Below, in pieces: positions 27,687 to 38,282 of a stretch of 64,000 nucleotides of DNA. A model generated the notes under the pieces. The model did not search any database, was not told the DNA's origin, and was given only the letters and a program-made list of their open reading frames with translations. The position numbers and the translations under genes are program-made. The stretch lies in contig NC_067206.1 of the NCBI RefSeq assembly GCF_026262505.1, positions 31,697,896-31,761,895 on the forward strand, written 5' to 3'. This DNA is from Trichomonas vaginalis G3. Lineage: Eukaryota; Parabasalia; Trichomonadida; Trichomonadidae. Each line of letters begins with the position of its first letter. The first letter of the stretch is position 1.

Positions 27687-28652
27687 TCACAAGCGTTTTA
27701 CATGAATTGTACGATGTATATTTGAAATCCTAAACAATTTCGTAGCTTCTATTTCTTCTGTCAGTATGTCAAAAGTTTTAACAATGCCGAAAGTTTCTTT
27801 ATATTTCTTCTTGACGTCAGATAGAAGGAAATCGTCAGCAGTTGGATAGTTTTTGTTCAGAAATGCTAACATGTCCATTTTATTTTCTGCTGGCTTTTCT
27901 GCTTCTTTCTTTAAGTCTGCATAGTCGTTTCGCATTCTTTCTATCTCTTTGACGGAGTAGTTATATTTCCTAATTGCTGCTTTACATTTAGAACATTGCG
28001 GATTCATTTTTGCGTTATATTCTGAAACCTTACCTGCTAAAACAACTAAGGCGTCAATGGTTTTCTTTAACTCAAAAGCAGTTGGTCTTATCTGTTCGTT
28101 CCATATTTTACCTCTTCTATCTTTATCTCTTATCTGCCATACACATTCAGCAACTAACGAAACAAAGTTATCGTAGGTCTTAAACTCCCCGGATTTATAT
28201 ATGTCAGAAACATTCTTATATACCATGTCGCAATCTTTGTCCATAACCTTATGGTTGCAATGAAATCCTAGAAACTCATAGTTTACCTTTCGAATGAACT
28301 TCTTTATTTCTACTGAGTCAGTTGGTTTCACTTCTATTTCATCGAATTCAGGAATAGTTAGTTTTTGATGCTGAATTTCAGGTAGTTTAGGTAAATGGTC
28401 AATAATGTCCTGCATTTCATAAAGATACTGTTCATTTGTTTCATCTTTCGCACTACAGTCTAAATTACTTGTTAAAAGTTCTTGCTTTATCTTCTGGATT
28501 TTTGTTTCGAAAGTATATGAAGAAGGAATGAAGCTTTTCATCTCTACTAACATAGATGTTGGATTCATGACTAACGAGTTTGGTGAAGTTGTTGTGGACA
28601 GAGTCCCGCCGTTCGCGGCTTGAATTGTTGTTGTGCCGATTGTTGAAATCAT
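27687..28652 (-). CDS. Conserved Maverick CxxC/coiled-coil protein, copy A
   Basis: A 321-residue homologue of the outer 13604-14548 protein, identical to 36638-37603. It has YLYEMQDIIDHLPKLPEIQ, MNPQCSKCKAAIRKYNYSVK and KNYPTADDFLLSDVKKKYKE. The insert IQAANGGTLSTTTS near the N-terminus is missing from the outer homologue and is encoded by a GC double hairpin (28596-28619). The function is unknown. Confidence 0.65.
   Translation of the reverse strand: MISTIGTTTIQAANGGTLSTTTSPNSLVMNPTSMLVEMKSFIPSSYTFETKIQKIKQELLTSNLDCSAKDETNEQYLYEMQDIIDHLPKLPEIQHQKLTIPEFDEIEVKPTDSVEIKKFIRKVNYEFLGFHCNHKVMDKDCDMVYKNVSDIYKSGEFKTYDNFVSLVAECVWQIRDKDRRGKIWNEQIRPTAFELKKTIDALVVLAGKVSEYNAKMNPQCSKCKAAIRKYNYSVKEIERMRNDYADLKKEAEKPAENKMDMLAFLNKNYPTADDFLLSDVKKKYKETFGIVKTFDILTEEIEATKLFRISNIHRTIHVKRL
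28596..28619 (-). repeat. GC double hairpin 5, copy A
   Basis: GGAC-AGA-GTCC (28596-28606) and GCCG-TTCG-CGGC (28608-28619), one base apart. It lies in frame in the CxxC gene, at a segment the outer homologue does not have. This is direct evidence that such hairpins are insertions. Confidence 0.85.
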
Positions 28653-29338
28653 ATCTTTACATACAAAATAAAAAAATAAATAAAAATAAAACTAACGTTA
28701 TTTTTCTATCTTAAGGAAATTCATGAAAATTCATGAGGGTGAGAAATTAGGTGAAAAAAGAGGTGACATCTCACCTCTTCACCTATAATATTTTTTGGTC
28801 ATTTACACTCATTTACGAAGAAGTTATGACAAAGCATTTAAGAATTATGACAAAGCATTTACGAAGAAGTTATGACAAAGCATTTACGAAGAAGTTATGA
28901 CAAAGCATTTACGAAGAAGTTATGACAAAGTCACGAGGGTGAAAAAAGAGGTGAGAAAACAGGTGACATCTCACCTCTTCACCTAAATTATATTTTAGGT
29001 CAAAGCTTCCACGAGAGAAAAGATTCCTCATTCGCTAAGGATTCCAAAAATGAAAAAATCATTGATTTCGGCTGAGAAAAAACAGCAAAACCCTTCTTCC
29101 ACGGGAACAAAGAAATAAAGAAGAAATAAAGTAAATTTTTTATTTATTCCCGTGGAAGATAGAGCACTTTTATGACACTTTTTATTCACGACAAACAAGA
29201 CAAATAAAGAAAATAAGAAAATACGGCGCTGTCGCGGTTCGAACCACAGACCCTGACCCCTCCATAACACCACCTTAGACCACTGTGCTACGTAGCCTGT
29301 CGACATAAGATTTTATAAATTGCATATTTGACGTAAAT
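28653..29338. repeat. Intergenic repeats, copy A: 25-bp array, AGGTGA palindromes, tRNA-like block
   Basis: Between the CxxC gene and the next minus-strand gene lie an AGGTGA palindrome (28749-28784), about five units of TTTACGAAGAAGTTATGACAAAGCA-type 25-bp repeats (about 28810-28930), and a second palindrome (28937-28984). An inverted pair TTCCACGGGAAC / TTCCCGTGGAAG (about 29097-29157) follows, then a block with tRNA-like A and B boxes (about 29230-29305). I see no convincing protein gene. Confidence 0.7.
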
Positions 29339-29695
29339 TTATTTCCATCTGGCTTCCCACTGCATAAGATATTCATACGTGTTTGTAAGACATTCATTAA
29401 ACTTCTTTTCTATTGCATCTAATCTTGCGTTATTTTTTTCAATAACTTGTCTGTATTCTTCATCATCTCCAGCAGTGTTTGGGTCTTCACGTTTAAAATA
29501 TTCATTGTTAACCAATTTTTTATCTACAAATTTTATTAGTGTTTGATTCACTTCGTTATGATAACGGTCATATTCTTTCAATACGTAAGTGAAGACAAAA
29601 TGCGTCGTACCTTCAATCTTAAAGCTTAAAGAACTTTCAACACAGTTTTGAGGGTCTGTCAGTGCGTCAATGAGATAGTATTCGAAGTCAGTCAA
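29339..29695 (-). CDS. Hypothetical helical protein, copy A
   Basis: A 118-residue protein (MTDFEYYLIDALTDPQNCVE) with SFKIEGTTHFVFTYVLKEYD and a coiled-coil EKNNARLDAIEKKFNECL. The copy B frame (38283-38657) is six residues longer at its start. No family is recognised. It is divergent from the KilA-N gene. Confidence 0.55.
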   Translation of the reverse strand: MTDFEYYLIDALTDPQNCVESSLSFKIEGTTHFVFTYVLKEYDRYHNEVNQTLIKFVDKKLVNNEYFKREDPNTAGDDEEYRQVIEKNNARLDAIEKKFNECLTNTYEYLMQWEARWK

Positions 29696-29818
29696 TAATC
29701 TTTTTAAAGTCTTTCATACAGGATAAAATTTAATGTTGTGAAGAAATAGTGTTTATCTCAGAAAAAATAAAGTTAGTTTTTATTTTATTTATTTTTTTAT
29801 CCTGTATGTAAGAACAGT

Positions 29819-30645
29819 ATGTCAACATTAGAGAACACAACAACTGCTATCGTTCATGAAGCCATAAATGAAGAATACGAATACATACAATATAACAAAC
29901 AATTGAGACTCATTCGTTCAGTCAAAGATGATATGTATCAAATGCAAAGTATAATGAACGCGCTCTTCGTTCTACAAAGCAAGCATATCATTGGTTTGAA
30001 AACCAACAGGCAAAAGAACTTTTAGAAGAATTTCCTCATATGATTGCTTCCCTCGGAAAACCGAGGGAAGAGATTCCGTACGAAAATCGCAAGAATTTGG
30101 CACCTGGTTTGAAAGGTTATTATGTTCATAGACTTTTAGTAAATGCTGTAGCAATGTGGGCTTCACCTCGTTATGCTTGTTATATTTTCATGATGTTAGA
30201 TGAACTATATAAAGCAGAACGTGGAGAGATGGAAAAGAAACTTCAAGCAAAAGATGAAGTCATTGAATCCAAAGACAAAAGCATACAGAAAAGAATACCA
30301 CGTTCAGTACCAAAAGGAAAGGAAAAGAGTTATAAGTATATGATTTATACTGAAGAGTTGGAGAAAGAAGAAGATAGAGATATGGTTATGTTGCATTTAG
30401 TCAGAAGAAACAACAAAGCTTTTACGACCTTGCTAAAATATATAAATCTGACAGAAACTGGTTCTATCGTGAAAACTTACCGATTTCAATGACACCGAAT
30501 GAGCAAATAAAAGAAATTGTCAAAAATACTCTTCCTCAAACACACTATGACATCAAAGGTTGCACAATACTTACCTTCAAAGAAGACTTAACATTACTGA
30601 AGGAAAAAATAACAGAATATTTCGATAACTTCAAAGAGGAAGAAT
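29819..30645 (+). pseudogene. KilA-N domain protein, copy A, broken
   Basis: Near-identical to the whole gene at 38765-39592, with the KilA-N hallmark VNAVAMWASPRYACYIFMML and the RRNNK region. It looks broken, with about two breaks. A perfect 10-bp hairpin, CTTCCCTCGG-AAAA-CCGAGGGAAG, lies in the coding sequence near 30050. Confidence 0.75.
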
Positions 30646-30700
30646 GAAGTCACGACAACATTAACGAAGAAGTCACGACAACATTAACGAAGAGAGAATG

Positions 30701-30735
30701 AGGTGAAAAAACAGGTGATATCTCACCTCTTCACC
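30701..30735. repeat. AGGTGA palindromic block between convergent genes, copy A
   Basis: AGGTGAAAAAACAGGTGATATCTCACCTCTTCACC, between the KilA-N stop and the SSB-like stop. Just upstream are two units of AAGTCACGACAACATTAACG. The copy B equivalent is at 39645-39680. Confidence 0.85.
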
Positions 30736-30751
30736 AAAAATATATTTTTGG

Positions 30752-31223
30752 TTAAATAGCTTCAGGGTCAATTTCTTCAACCATTTCACTTCCTTCGTCA
30801 ATGTCAATTGAAGCTTCTTCAACCTTTGGTAAGAACTTTGTATAACATCTTTGTTCGTTATTGTCTTCAGAGATGAAGGATAATATTTCACAGATGTTTC
30901 ACCCTTCTTATATTCTTTCTGTTCGGAAAGATTCATAGCAATACTGAAGAAGTCAATGTTGGAGTTCTTTATGACAGTATAGTGTGTATCTTTGACATTC
31001 ACGAAGAAACCCTTTTGTTTCAAAACTACTGCTAACTCTTGTGAAGTATACGTTTGCGGTCAATGACGATAGCTAATGGTCTGACATACTGACCAAACTT
31101 AGATTCTTTCACAAACTTCTTGTTAAAGATAACATTAACGTTTGAAGCATTATTGAACTCATTCTTGATGGCAGTAGCGAGAGCATTGTATGAAAAGAAC
31201 TTGCAATCTTGCATGTGTTTCAT
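30752..31223 (-). pseudogene. Putative ssDNA-binding protein, copy A, broken
   Basis: Near-identical to the gene at 39697-40170 (MKHMQDCKFFSYNALATAIK). It looks broken, with about two breaks. See that entry for the case for ssDNA binding. Confidence 0.6.
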
Positions 31224-31475
31224 TAAAATAAAAATATTAAATTATTTTGAAAAATAACTTAAAAAAAATCTAATCTAATTTTTTCAAAAAATATTTTTTT
31301 ATTTCCTACTAAAGATGTATCGGAAGTTGTCTAAGTTAGAACACTCGGAAATAAAACAACTTCTTACAGAAGCTAATATAGATGTTGCAAAGCATTACGC
31401 AACAAACAAAAAAGCTGACTTCATTAAAGACTATAATGGTGCAATAAGTTATGATAGAATTCATGAGTTCATAAA

Positions 31476-31501
31476 GCCGCAACGCGGCGAGGACGAAGTC
31501 C
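31476..31501 (+). repeat. GC double hairpin 6, copy A
   Basis: GCCGC-AAC-GCGGC (31476-31488) and GGAC-GAA-GTCC (31491-31501), separated by GA. Encodes KPQRGEDEVHAR in the polymerase gene. Copy B is at 40428-40453. Confidence 0.87.
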
Positions 31502-31553
31502 ATGCAAGAGCATTTCCTTTAAATGACATTGCTATTGACTTATATCATAGACG

Positions 31554-31695
31554 TTCAGTACCTCATGAAGTAAGAAGAGAGATGTTTGACATAACAAATG
31601 CAAACGTTGGTGAAACAAGAAGAGCTGTACCTCATGAAGTAAGAAGAGAGATGTTTGACATAACAAATGCAAACGTTGGTGAAACACGAAAGAGA
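31554..31695 (+). repeat. 72-bp coding tandem duplication in the polymerase gene
   Basis: Two nearly identical 72-bp units encode VPHEVRREMFDITNANVGET twice in a row. The same duplication is in copy B (about 40506-40647). The two units match in DNA, so it is recent. Confidence 0.85.
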
Positions 31696-32766
31696 GATGA
31701 CACACTGAAACAACAGAGAAGAGAGATGTTTAAAAGTGCTATAGAACAAGTTCGCAAAGCTAACGATGTCATTCGTTCCATTGACGACAAACCAAAAGAA
31801 GGTGAGAGATGGTTAAAGAAAGATGAAGAGAATAGGAAGAGAAATGTGAAGTCAGGCAATAGACTCATTGACTTTAACATCGAAGCTTTAGATGAACCAA
31901 ACAGAGACTACTTACACAAACATTTCGGTAAGGTTTTCATGAGACTCTTAGAGAAAATTAAAATAAACTCGCAACAGAGATGGATGGTATGTTATAAACT
32001 TGGTGGAAAGTATGAATGTTCTACGTTAAACCTCAATAATATTGGAACATTACTACATCAGCTCTTGAAGGAGAACTTTATATCAGAGATAGAAGCAAAT
32101 GCTGCAGGTATTGTTGAAATGCACTATGACTTCTTCTTGACAAACATAAAGAATCTTACCGAAATAAAGATGTATGATTTAACAGAATATGAAGGCTTAA
32201 CGATGTCAGATGTAAAGAAAGGCAAACCAAAAAAGAGACCATATAGAGATGAAAGCACACTGACAAATGACCAGAAAGCCATTTTGGAAGCTCTTAAGCA
32301 AACAGGAAACCCAGCACTTATAGAAAGCTTTTGGAAAGATAATGGTGAAAAGAAGTTTTATAAGAAGAGAAGCGGTCAGTTCTGGAAGTATCTTTGCACA
32401 TTACCTATAAATCTTGAACGCTACCAAATCTTCAATGAACTGAACAAAAGAACTGCAACACTTATGACAGAGGACAATTGTTTCGTTTATGCTTGCATTC
32501 AGGCTGGAGTAAATGAAGAAACTATTGACCACATGAGAGAAGTCATTCGTGTTAGAGACTTTCCTCAAAGTAAAGTACAAGAAATTTCCGATTCAACAGG
32601 TATAGCATTTAATGTTACCATTGGTTATTTCAATGACTCAAGACATAATGAAATAAAGAGATATACCAAAAGAATGCGAAACTGTTAGAACTATTGACTT
32701 ACTTCTTGTTGAAGACCACTACATGCTAAATGAAAGATTACCAATGACAACATATTTCATTCGCAA

Positions 32767-34755
32767 ACTTCTTTATTTTTCTACTGAGTCAGTTGGTTTC
32801 ACTATCTTAATCTTCAATCGAATCAGGAATAGTTAGTTTTTGATGCTGAATTTCAGGTAGTTTAGGTAAATGGTCAATAATGTCCTGCATTTCATAAAGA
32901 TACTGTTCATTTGTTTCATCTTTCGCACTACAGTCTAAATTACTTGTTAAAAGTTCTTTGCTTTATCTTCTGGATTTTTGTTTTCGAAAGTAATGAAGAA
33001 GGAATTGAAGCTTTCATCTCTACTAAATAGATGTTGGATTCATGACTAACGAGTTTGGTGAAGTTGTTGTGGCAGAGTCCGCCGTTCGCGGCTTTGAATT
33101 TGTTGTTTGTGGCCGATTGTTGAAATCATATCTTACATACAATATAAAAAAAATAATAAAAATAAAACTAACGTTATTTTTCTATCTTAAGGAAATTCAT
33201 GAAAAATTCATGAGGGTGAGAAATTAGGTGAAAAAAGAGGTGCATCTCAACCTCTTCACCTATAAATATTTTGGTCCATTTACACTCATTTACGAAGAAG
33301 TTATGACAAAGCATTACGAAGAAGTTATGACAAAGCATTTACGAAAGAGTTATGACAAAGCATTTACGAAGAAGTTATGACAAAGCATTTACGAAGAAGT
33401 TATGACAAAGTCACGAAGGGTGAAAAAGAGGTGAGAAAACAGGTGACATCTCACCGTCTTCACCTAAATTATATTTTAGGTCAAAGCTTCCACGAGAGAA
33501 AAGATTCCTCATTCGCTAAGGGATTCAAAAAATGAAAAAATCATTGATTTCGGCTGAGAAAAAACAGCAAAACCCTTTCTTCCACGGGAACAAAGAAATA
33601 AGAAGAAATAAAGAGTAAATTTTTTATTTATTCCGGTGGAAGATAGAGCACTTTTATGACACTTTTTATTCACGACAAACAAGACAAATAAAGAAAATAG
33701 AAAATACGGCGCTGTCGCGGTTGAACCACAGACCTTGACCCCTCCATAACACCACCTTAGACCACTGTTGCTACGTAGCCTGTCGACATAAGATTTTATA
33801 AATTGCATATTTGACGTAAATTCTTTCCATCTGGCTTCCCACTGCAATAAGATATTCATACGTGTTTTTGTAAAGACATTCATTAAACTTCTTTTCTATT
33901 GCATCTAATCTTGCGGTTATTTTTTTCAATAACTTGTCTGTATTCTTCATCATCTCCAGCAGTGTTTGGGTCTACGTTTAAAATATTCATTGTTAACCAA
34001 TTTTTTAATCTACAAATTTATTAGTGTTTGATTCACTTCGTTATGATAACGGTCCATATTCTTTCAATACGTAAGTGAAGACAAAATGCGTCGTAGACCT
34101 TCAATTTAAAAGCTTAAAGAACTTTCAACCACAGTTTTGAGGGTCTGTCAGTGCGTCAATGAGACAGTATTCGAAGTCAGTCATAATCTTTTTTTAAGTC
34201 ATTTCATACAGGATAAAATTTAATGTTGTAAGAAATAGTGTTTATCTCAGAAAAATAAGTTAGTTTTTATTTTATTTATTTTTTTTAATCCTGTATTTAA
34301 GAACAGTAATGTCAACATTAGAGAACACAACAACTGCTATCGTTCATGAAGCATAAATGAAGAATACGAATACATACAATATAACAAACAATTGAGCCTC
34401 ATTCGTTCGTCAAAGATGATATGTAATCAAATGGCAAAGTATAATGAACGCTCTTCGTTCTCCAAAGCAAGCATATCATTGGTTGAAAACCAACAGGCAA
34501 AAGAACTTTTTAGAAGAATTTCCTCATATGATTGCTTCCCTCGGAAAACCGAAGGAAGAGATTCCGTACGAAAATCGCAAAGAATTTGGCACCTGGTTTG
34601 AAAGGTTATTATGTTCATGACTTTTAGTAATGCTGTAGCATGTGGGCTTTCACCTCGTTATGCTTGTTATATTTTCATGATGTTAGATGAACTATATAAA
34701 GCAGACGTGGAGAGATGGAAAAGAAACTTCAAGCAAAGATGAAGTCATTGATCCA
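32767..34755 (+). repeat. Degraded third partial copy (copy C)
   Basis: This stretch matches about 28300-30270 of copy A in order: part of the CxxC gene, the 25-bp array, the palindromes, the tRNA-like block, the 29339 gene and the start of KilA-N. It carries very many small length differences spread evenly over coding and non-coding DNA, unlike copies A and B, which agree closely. Both of its ends are abrupt joins inside genes. No intact gene remains in it. Even scatter of tiny differences is what low-quality reads would give; see findings. Confidence 0.88.
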
Positions 34756-34896
34756 TTTCTGTGGAACCTGCAGGAAATCATACACATGTTGTAGCTGGTA
34801 TTACAGACCCAGCAGGTAATGGAAAAGATTATATGCCTCCTTATATAACAATGCACGCTTGGATACGAGTTGGTTAAAATCTTTAACTTTACATAA

Positions 34897-35982
34897 ATGA
34901 GCTTGAAAAGAAGTATTCGAACAACATCCATGGAGGTCATTTAAGAAGTTCAATGAAGCTGCAAAGAGTTGGGATTTACTAACAGAGCTGAAGTGAAAAG
35001 GTTCTTTGACAAAAATGTTGTACATCAAACAAAAATAAATCCTTACGACTACTTTTTACCAATTTACTCCAACACTCCTGACGCATACCAATTTGACACT
35101 CTCATTCAAAGCAGAAAAGGAGGACATAAACCATTCCTCATCTTCATAAATGTTAACACTCGTAAAGCATATGCGTATATAATGAGAAATAAAGGAACTC
35201 ATGAAGTGTTAAGAGTTTTACAAAAGTTTGTAGCAGAACATAGCCCAAGTACTTTAACATCAGACCAAGACAGTGCATACCTCAGCAACGAAATCACAGA
35301 ATTTCTCATTAAGCATAACATAACTCACTACACTACTGAAGACCATAACCATAACATACTCGGTATCATTAACCGCTTCATAAGAACGCTCAGAGATTTA
35401 AATCAAGAGCGAGACTTTACCGAAGAAACAATGAAACATTTTCTCGAAGTATATAATTCCTCAACACATTCTACAACAGGACATACACCAAATTCAATGA
35501 CACAACAACAAGAAGAAAAGTATATACAAAAGAAACGAAGCCAAACACAAAATATCAGAAATTCAACACAATTTACTCTCATTCCTGGTACAAAAGTTCG
35601 TGTAGTTCTTGACGACAAACCATTGACAAAGAAACGTTTAAGGTTAAGTCGAAATTATTATATCGTAGACTCTACGCAAGGTAATGGATATCTTATAAAA
35701 GCTGCTGACGACTCCATAGCATTTTACCCTCGACATAAATTAGTCGAAAGTAGTAATGGCAAACTTGCTGAAACCATTGACGAAGCAAAGCGAGGAGTGG
35801 TTATTGAAATACTTGACTATAACACAAACGATGACACTTATAAAGTAAGATATGAAGGAGGCGTTGAAGATGTTATACCATCTAAGAACTTGAGAGAATC
35901 TAAACCAACTCATCTGGGACCATTAGAGCGGGAGTACTGGAAAGATAAAAACATGCCAGAAAGAATAAGAAAATTCTTCTAA
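34897..35982 (+). CDS. Retroviral-type integrase of inner Maverick, copy B
   Basis: About 360 residues if started at the ATG at 34897. The core runs from YFLPIYSNTPDAYQFDTLIQ through TLTSDQDSAYLSNEITEFL to EDHNHNILGIINRFIRTLRD. A YNSSTHSTTGHTPNSM segment and a C-terminal SH3/chromo-like end (VRYEGGVEDVIPSKNLRE) follow. Its family joins the element ends to target DNA. It looks nearly whole, with about two breaks. The outer integrase is a clear but diverged relative. Confidence 0.87.
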
Positions 35983-36019
35983 ACTTTTTCGTTGGATGTA
36001 AATCAGACAAAAATATAAT

Positions 36020-36068
36020 TTAGGTGAAGAGGTGAGATTCACCTGTTTTCTCACCTCTTTTTTCACCT
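36020..36068. repeat. AGGTGA palindromic block between convergent genes, copy B
   Basis: Equivalent of 27071-27119, between the integrase and the 36063 gene. The repeat core GAGGTGA with its opposite TCACCTC is kept. Confidence 0.85.
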
Positions 36069-36557
36069 CTTGAACTTTTTATAACATTCGGTCATAACTT
36101 CATCAATTTCATTTAAATCACGATTTAAAAACTCATTGACTTCATCTTCAACCGTGTCATCTTGTAATAAGAATATTTTCTTTAGTTTCATGTCAACATC
36201 CCGAACAGCACAAAGGATAAAATCATATTCATTTCTTCCGTTAAACATACTTTTTCTTTCTCGTTCATCGTTAAATAAATTATTGAAAATATAAACAGCG
36301 GTGTAAAAGTTATGTACTGTGTTAAATGTTGAAGCTTCACCTATTTTAGATTTTAGGATTCTTTTAGTAAGTAAATTGTTATCGTTCTTTCTCTTTTCCT
36401 TATCGTTCATGTCGAATCTGTCGAACCACATATCCTGTATTTCATCGAATTTACGAACTATAGAATCCGTCATTTCCCTGGTTAATGAGGGGTAATCATT
36501 ATTAATTTTTTCATATAATTTGTCCATATGATTTTCATCGACGTTTCCGGAAAGCAT
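36063..36557 (-). CDS. Hypothetical helical protein, copy B
   Basis: A 164-residue protein identical to that of 27113-27607. It is acidic and helical with EEVNEFLNRDL-type segments. No family is recognised and there is no obvious counterpart in the outer element. Confidence 0.6.
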   Translation of the reverse strand: MLSGNVDENHMDKLYEKINNDYPSLTREMTDSIVRKFDEIQDMWFDRFDMNDKEKRKNDNNLLTKRILKSKIGEASTFNTVHNFYTAVYIFNNLFNDERERKSMFNGRNEYDFILCAVRDVDMKLKKIFLLQDDTVEDEVNEFLNRDLNEIDEVMTECYKKFKR

Positions 36558-36582
36558 TTAATTAAAGCAAAAAATATATTAT

Positions 36583-36630
36583 AGGTGAAGAGGTGAGATG
36601 TCACCCGTTTTCTCACCTGTTTTCTCACCC
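36583..36630. repeat. AGGTGA palindromic block between two minus-strand genes, copy B
   Basis: Equivalent of 27632-27680, between the start of the 36063 gene and the end of the 36638 gene. Confidence 0.85.
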
Positions 36631-36637
36631 CAGTTTT

Positions 36638-37603
36638 TCACAAGCGTTTTACATGAATTGTACGATGTATATTTGAAATCCTAAACAATTTCGTAGCTTC
36701 TATTTCTTCTGTCAGTATGTCAAAAGTTTTAACAATGCCGAAAGTTTCTTTATATTTCTTCTTGACGTCAGATAGAAGGAAATCGTCAGCAGTTGGATAG
36801 TTTTTGTTCAGAAATGCTAACATGTCCATTTTATTTTCTGCTGGCTTTTCTGCTTCTTTCTTTAAGTCTGCATAGTCGTTTCGCATTCTTTCTATCTCTT
36901 TGACGGAGTAGTTATATTTCCTAATTGCTGCTTTACATTTAGAACATTGCGGATTCATTTTTGCGTTATATTCTGAAACCTTACCTGCTAAAACAACTAA
37001 GGCGTCAATGGTTTTCTTTAACTCAAAAGCAGTTGGTCTTATCTGTTCGTTCCATATTTTACCTCTTCTATCTTTATCTCTTATCTGCCATACACATTCA
37101 GCAACTAACGAAACAAAGTTATCGTAGGTCTTAAACTCCCCGGATTTATATATGTCAGAAACATTCTTATATACCATGTCGCAATCTTTGTCCATAACCT
37201 TATGGTTGCAATGAAATCCTAGAAACTCATAGTTTACCTTTCGAATGAACTTCTTTATTTCTACTGAGTCAGTTGGTTTCACTTCTATTTCATCGAATTC
37301 AGGAATAGTTAGTTTTTGATGCTGAATTTCAGGTAGTTTAGGTAAATGGTCAATAATGTCCTGCATTTCATAAAGATACTGTTCATTTGTTTCATCTTTC
37401 GCACTACAGTCTAAATTACTTGTTAAAAGTTCTTGCTTTATCTTCTGGATTTTTGTTTCGAAAGTATATGAAGAAGGAATGAAGCTTTTCATCTCTACTA
37501 ACATAGATGTTGGATTCATGACTAACGAGTTTGGTGAAGTTGTTGTGGACAGAGTCCCGCCGTTCGCGGCTTGAATTGTTGTTGTGCCGATTGTTGAAAT
37601 CAT
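36638..37603 (-). CDS. Conserved Maverick CxxC/coiled-coil protein, copy B
   Basis: A 321-residue protein identical to copy A and homologous to the outer 13604 protein. The CSKCKAAIR motif, a central helical domain with FHCNHKVMDKDCDMVYKN and a C-terminal TADDFLLSDVKKKYKETFG segment are conserved across both elements, so the gene is part of the Maverick core in this lineage. The N-terminal insert is encoded by the hairpins at 37547-37570. Confidence 0.66.
   Translation of the reverse strand: MISTIGTTTIQAANGGTLSTTTSPNSLVMNPTSMLVEMKSFIPSSYTFETKIQKIKQELLTSNLDCSAKDETNEQYLYEMQDIIDHLPKLPEIQHQKLTIPEFDEIEVKPTDSVEIKKFIRKVNYEFLGFHCNHKVMDKDCDMVYKNVSDIYKSGEFKTYDNFVSLVAECVWQIRDKDRRGKIWNEQIRPTAFELKKTIDALVVLAGKVSEYNAKMNPQCSKCKAAIRKYNYSVKEIERMRNDYADLKKEAEKPAENKMDMLAFLNKNYPTADDFLLSDVKKKYKETFGIVKTFDILTEEIEATKLFRISNIHRTIHVKRL
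37547..37570 (-). repeat. GC double hairpin 5, copy B
   Basis: GGAC-AGA-GTCC (37547-37557) and GCCG-TTCG-CGGC (37559-37570), identical to copy A. Confidence 0.85.
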
Positions 37604-38282
37604 ATCTTTACATACAAAATAAAAAAAATAAATAAAATAAAACTAACTTTATTTTTTCTATCTTAAGGAAATTCATGAAAATTCATGAGGGTGAGAAATT
37701 AGGTGAAAAAAGAGGTGACATCTCACCTCTTCACCTATAATATATTTTTGGTCATTTACACTCATTTACGAAGAAGTTATGACAAAGCATTTACGAAGAA
37801 GTTATGACAAAGCATTTACGAAGAAGTTATGACAAAGCATTACGAGAAGTTATGACAAAGTACGAAGAACAAAGTCACGAGGGTGAAAAAAGAGGTGAGA
37901 AAACAGGTGAAATCTCACCTCTTCACCTAAATTATATTTTAGGTCAAAGCTTCCACGAGAGAAAAGATTCCTCATTCGCTAAGGATTCCAAAAATGAAAA
38001 AATCATTGATTTCGGCTGAGAAAAAACAGCAAAACCCTTCTTCCACGGGAACAAAGAAATAAAGAAGAAATAAAGTAAATTTTTTATTTATTCCCGTGGA
38101 AGATAGAGCACTTTTATGACACTTTTTATTCACGACAAACAAGACAAATAAAGAAAATAAGAAAATACGGCGCTGTCGCGGTTCGAACCACAGACCTTGA
38201 CCCCTCCATAACACCACCTTAGACCACTGTGCTACGTAGCCTGTCGACATAAGATTTTATAAATTGCATATTTGACGTAAAT
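37604..38282. repeat. Intergenic repeats, copy B: 25-bp array, AGGTGA palindromes, tRNA-like block
   Basis: Same layout as 28653-29338. AGGTGA palindromes lie at about 37700-37735 and 37883-37928, with the TTTACGAAGAAGTTATGACA array between them (about four units, fewer than copy A). Downstream are the inverted TTCCACGGGAAC pair and the block at about 38170-38250 with TAGCACAGTGG and GGTTCGAACC on the minus strand. No protein gene supported. Confidence 0.7.

Larger units (their letters stand above)
25806..32766 (+). repeat. Direct duplication, copy A (7 kb)
   Basis: Copy A runs from the 3' end of the fibre gene through the integrase, two unknown genes, KilA-N and SSB-like genes into the polymerase N-terminus. 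It is nearly identical to copy B at 34756-41727 (offset about 8950). It breaks off in the polymerase gene and jumps into sequence of the CxxC gene. Confidence 0.93.
31315..32766 (+). pseudogene. Family B polymerase N-terminal part, copy A, cut by duplication edge
   Basis: Carries the same N-terminal region as 40261-41730 (MYRKLSKLEHSEIKQLLTEA), then NCFVYACIQAGVNEETIDHM and LVEDHYMLNERL-type blocks. It ends at the duplication breakpoint, so it lacks the exonuclease and polymerase regions. A 72-bp coding repeat and a GC double hairpin lie in it, as in copy B. Confidence 0.75.

Noticed and set aside
28028-29306. 92-codon minus-strand frame over the tRNA-like block near 29028-29306
   Set aside because: Its first half translates the tRNA-like boxes and its second half low-complexity intergenic DNA. 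I treat it as non-coding.
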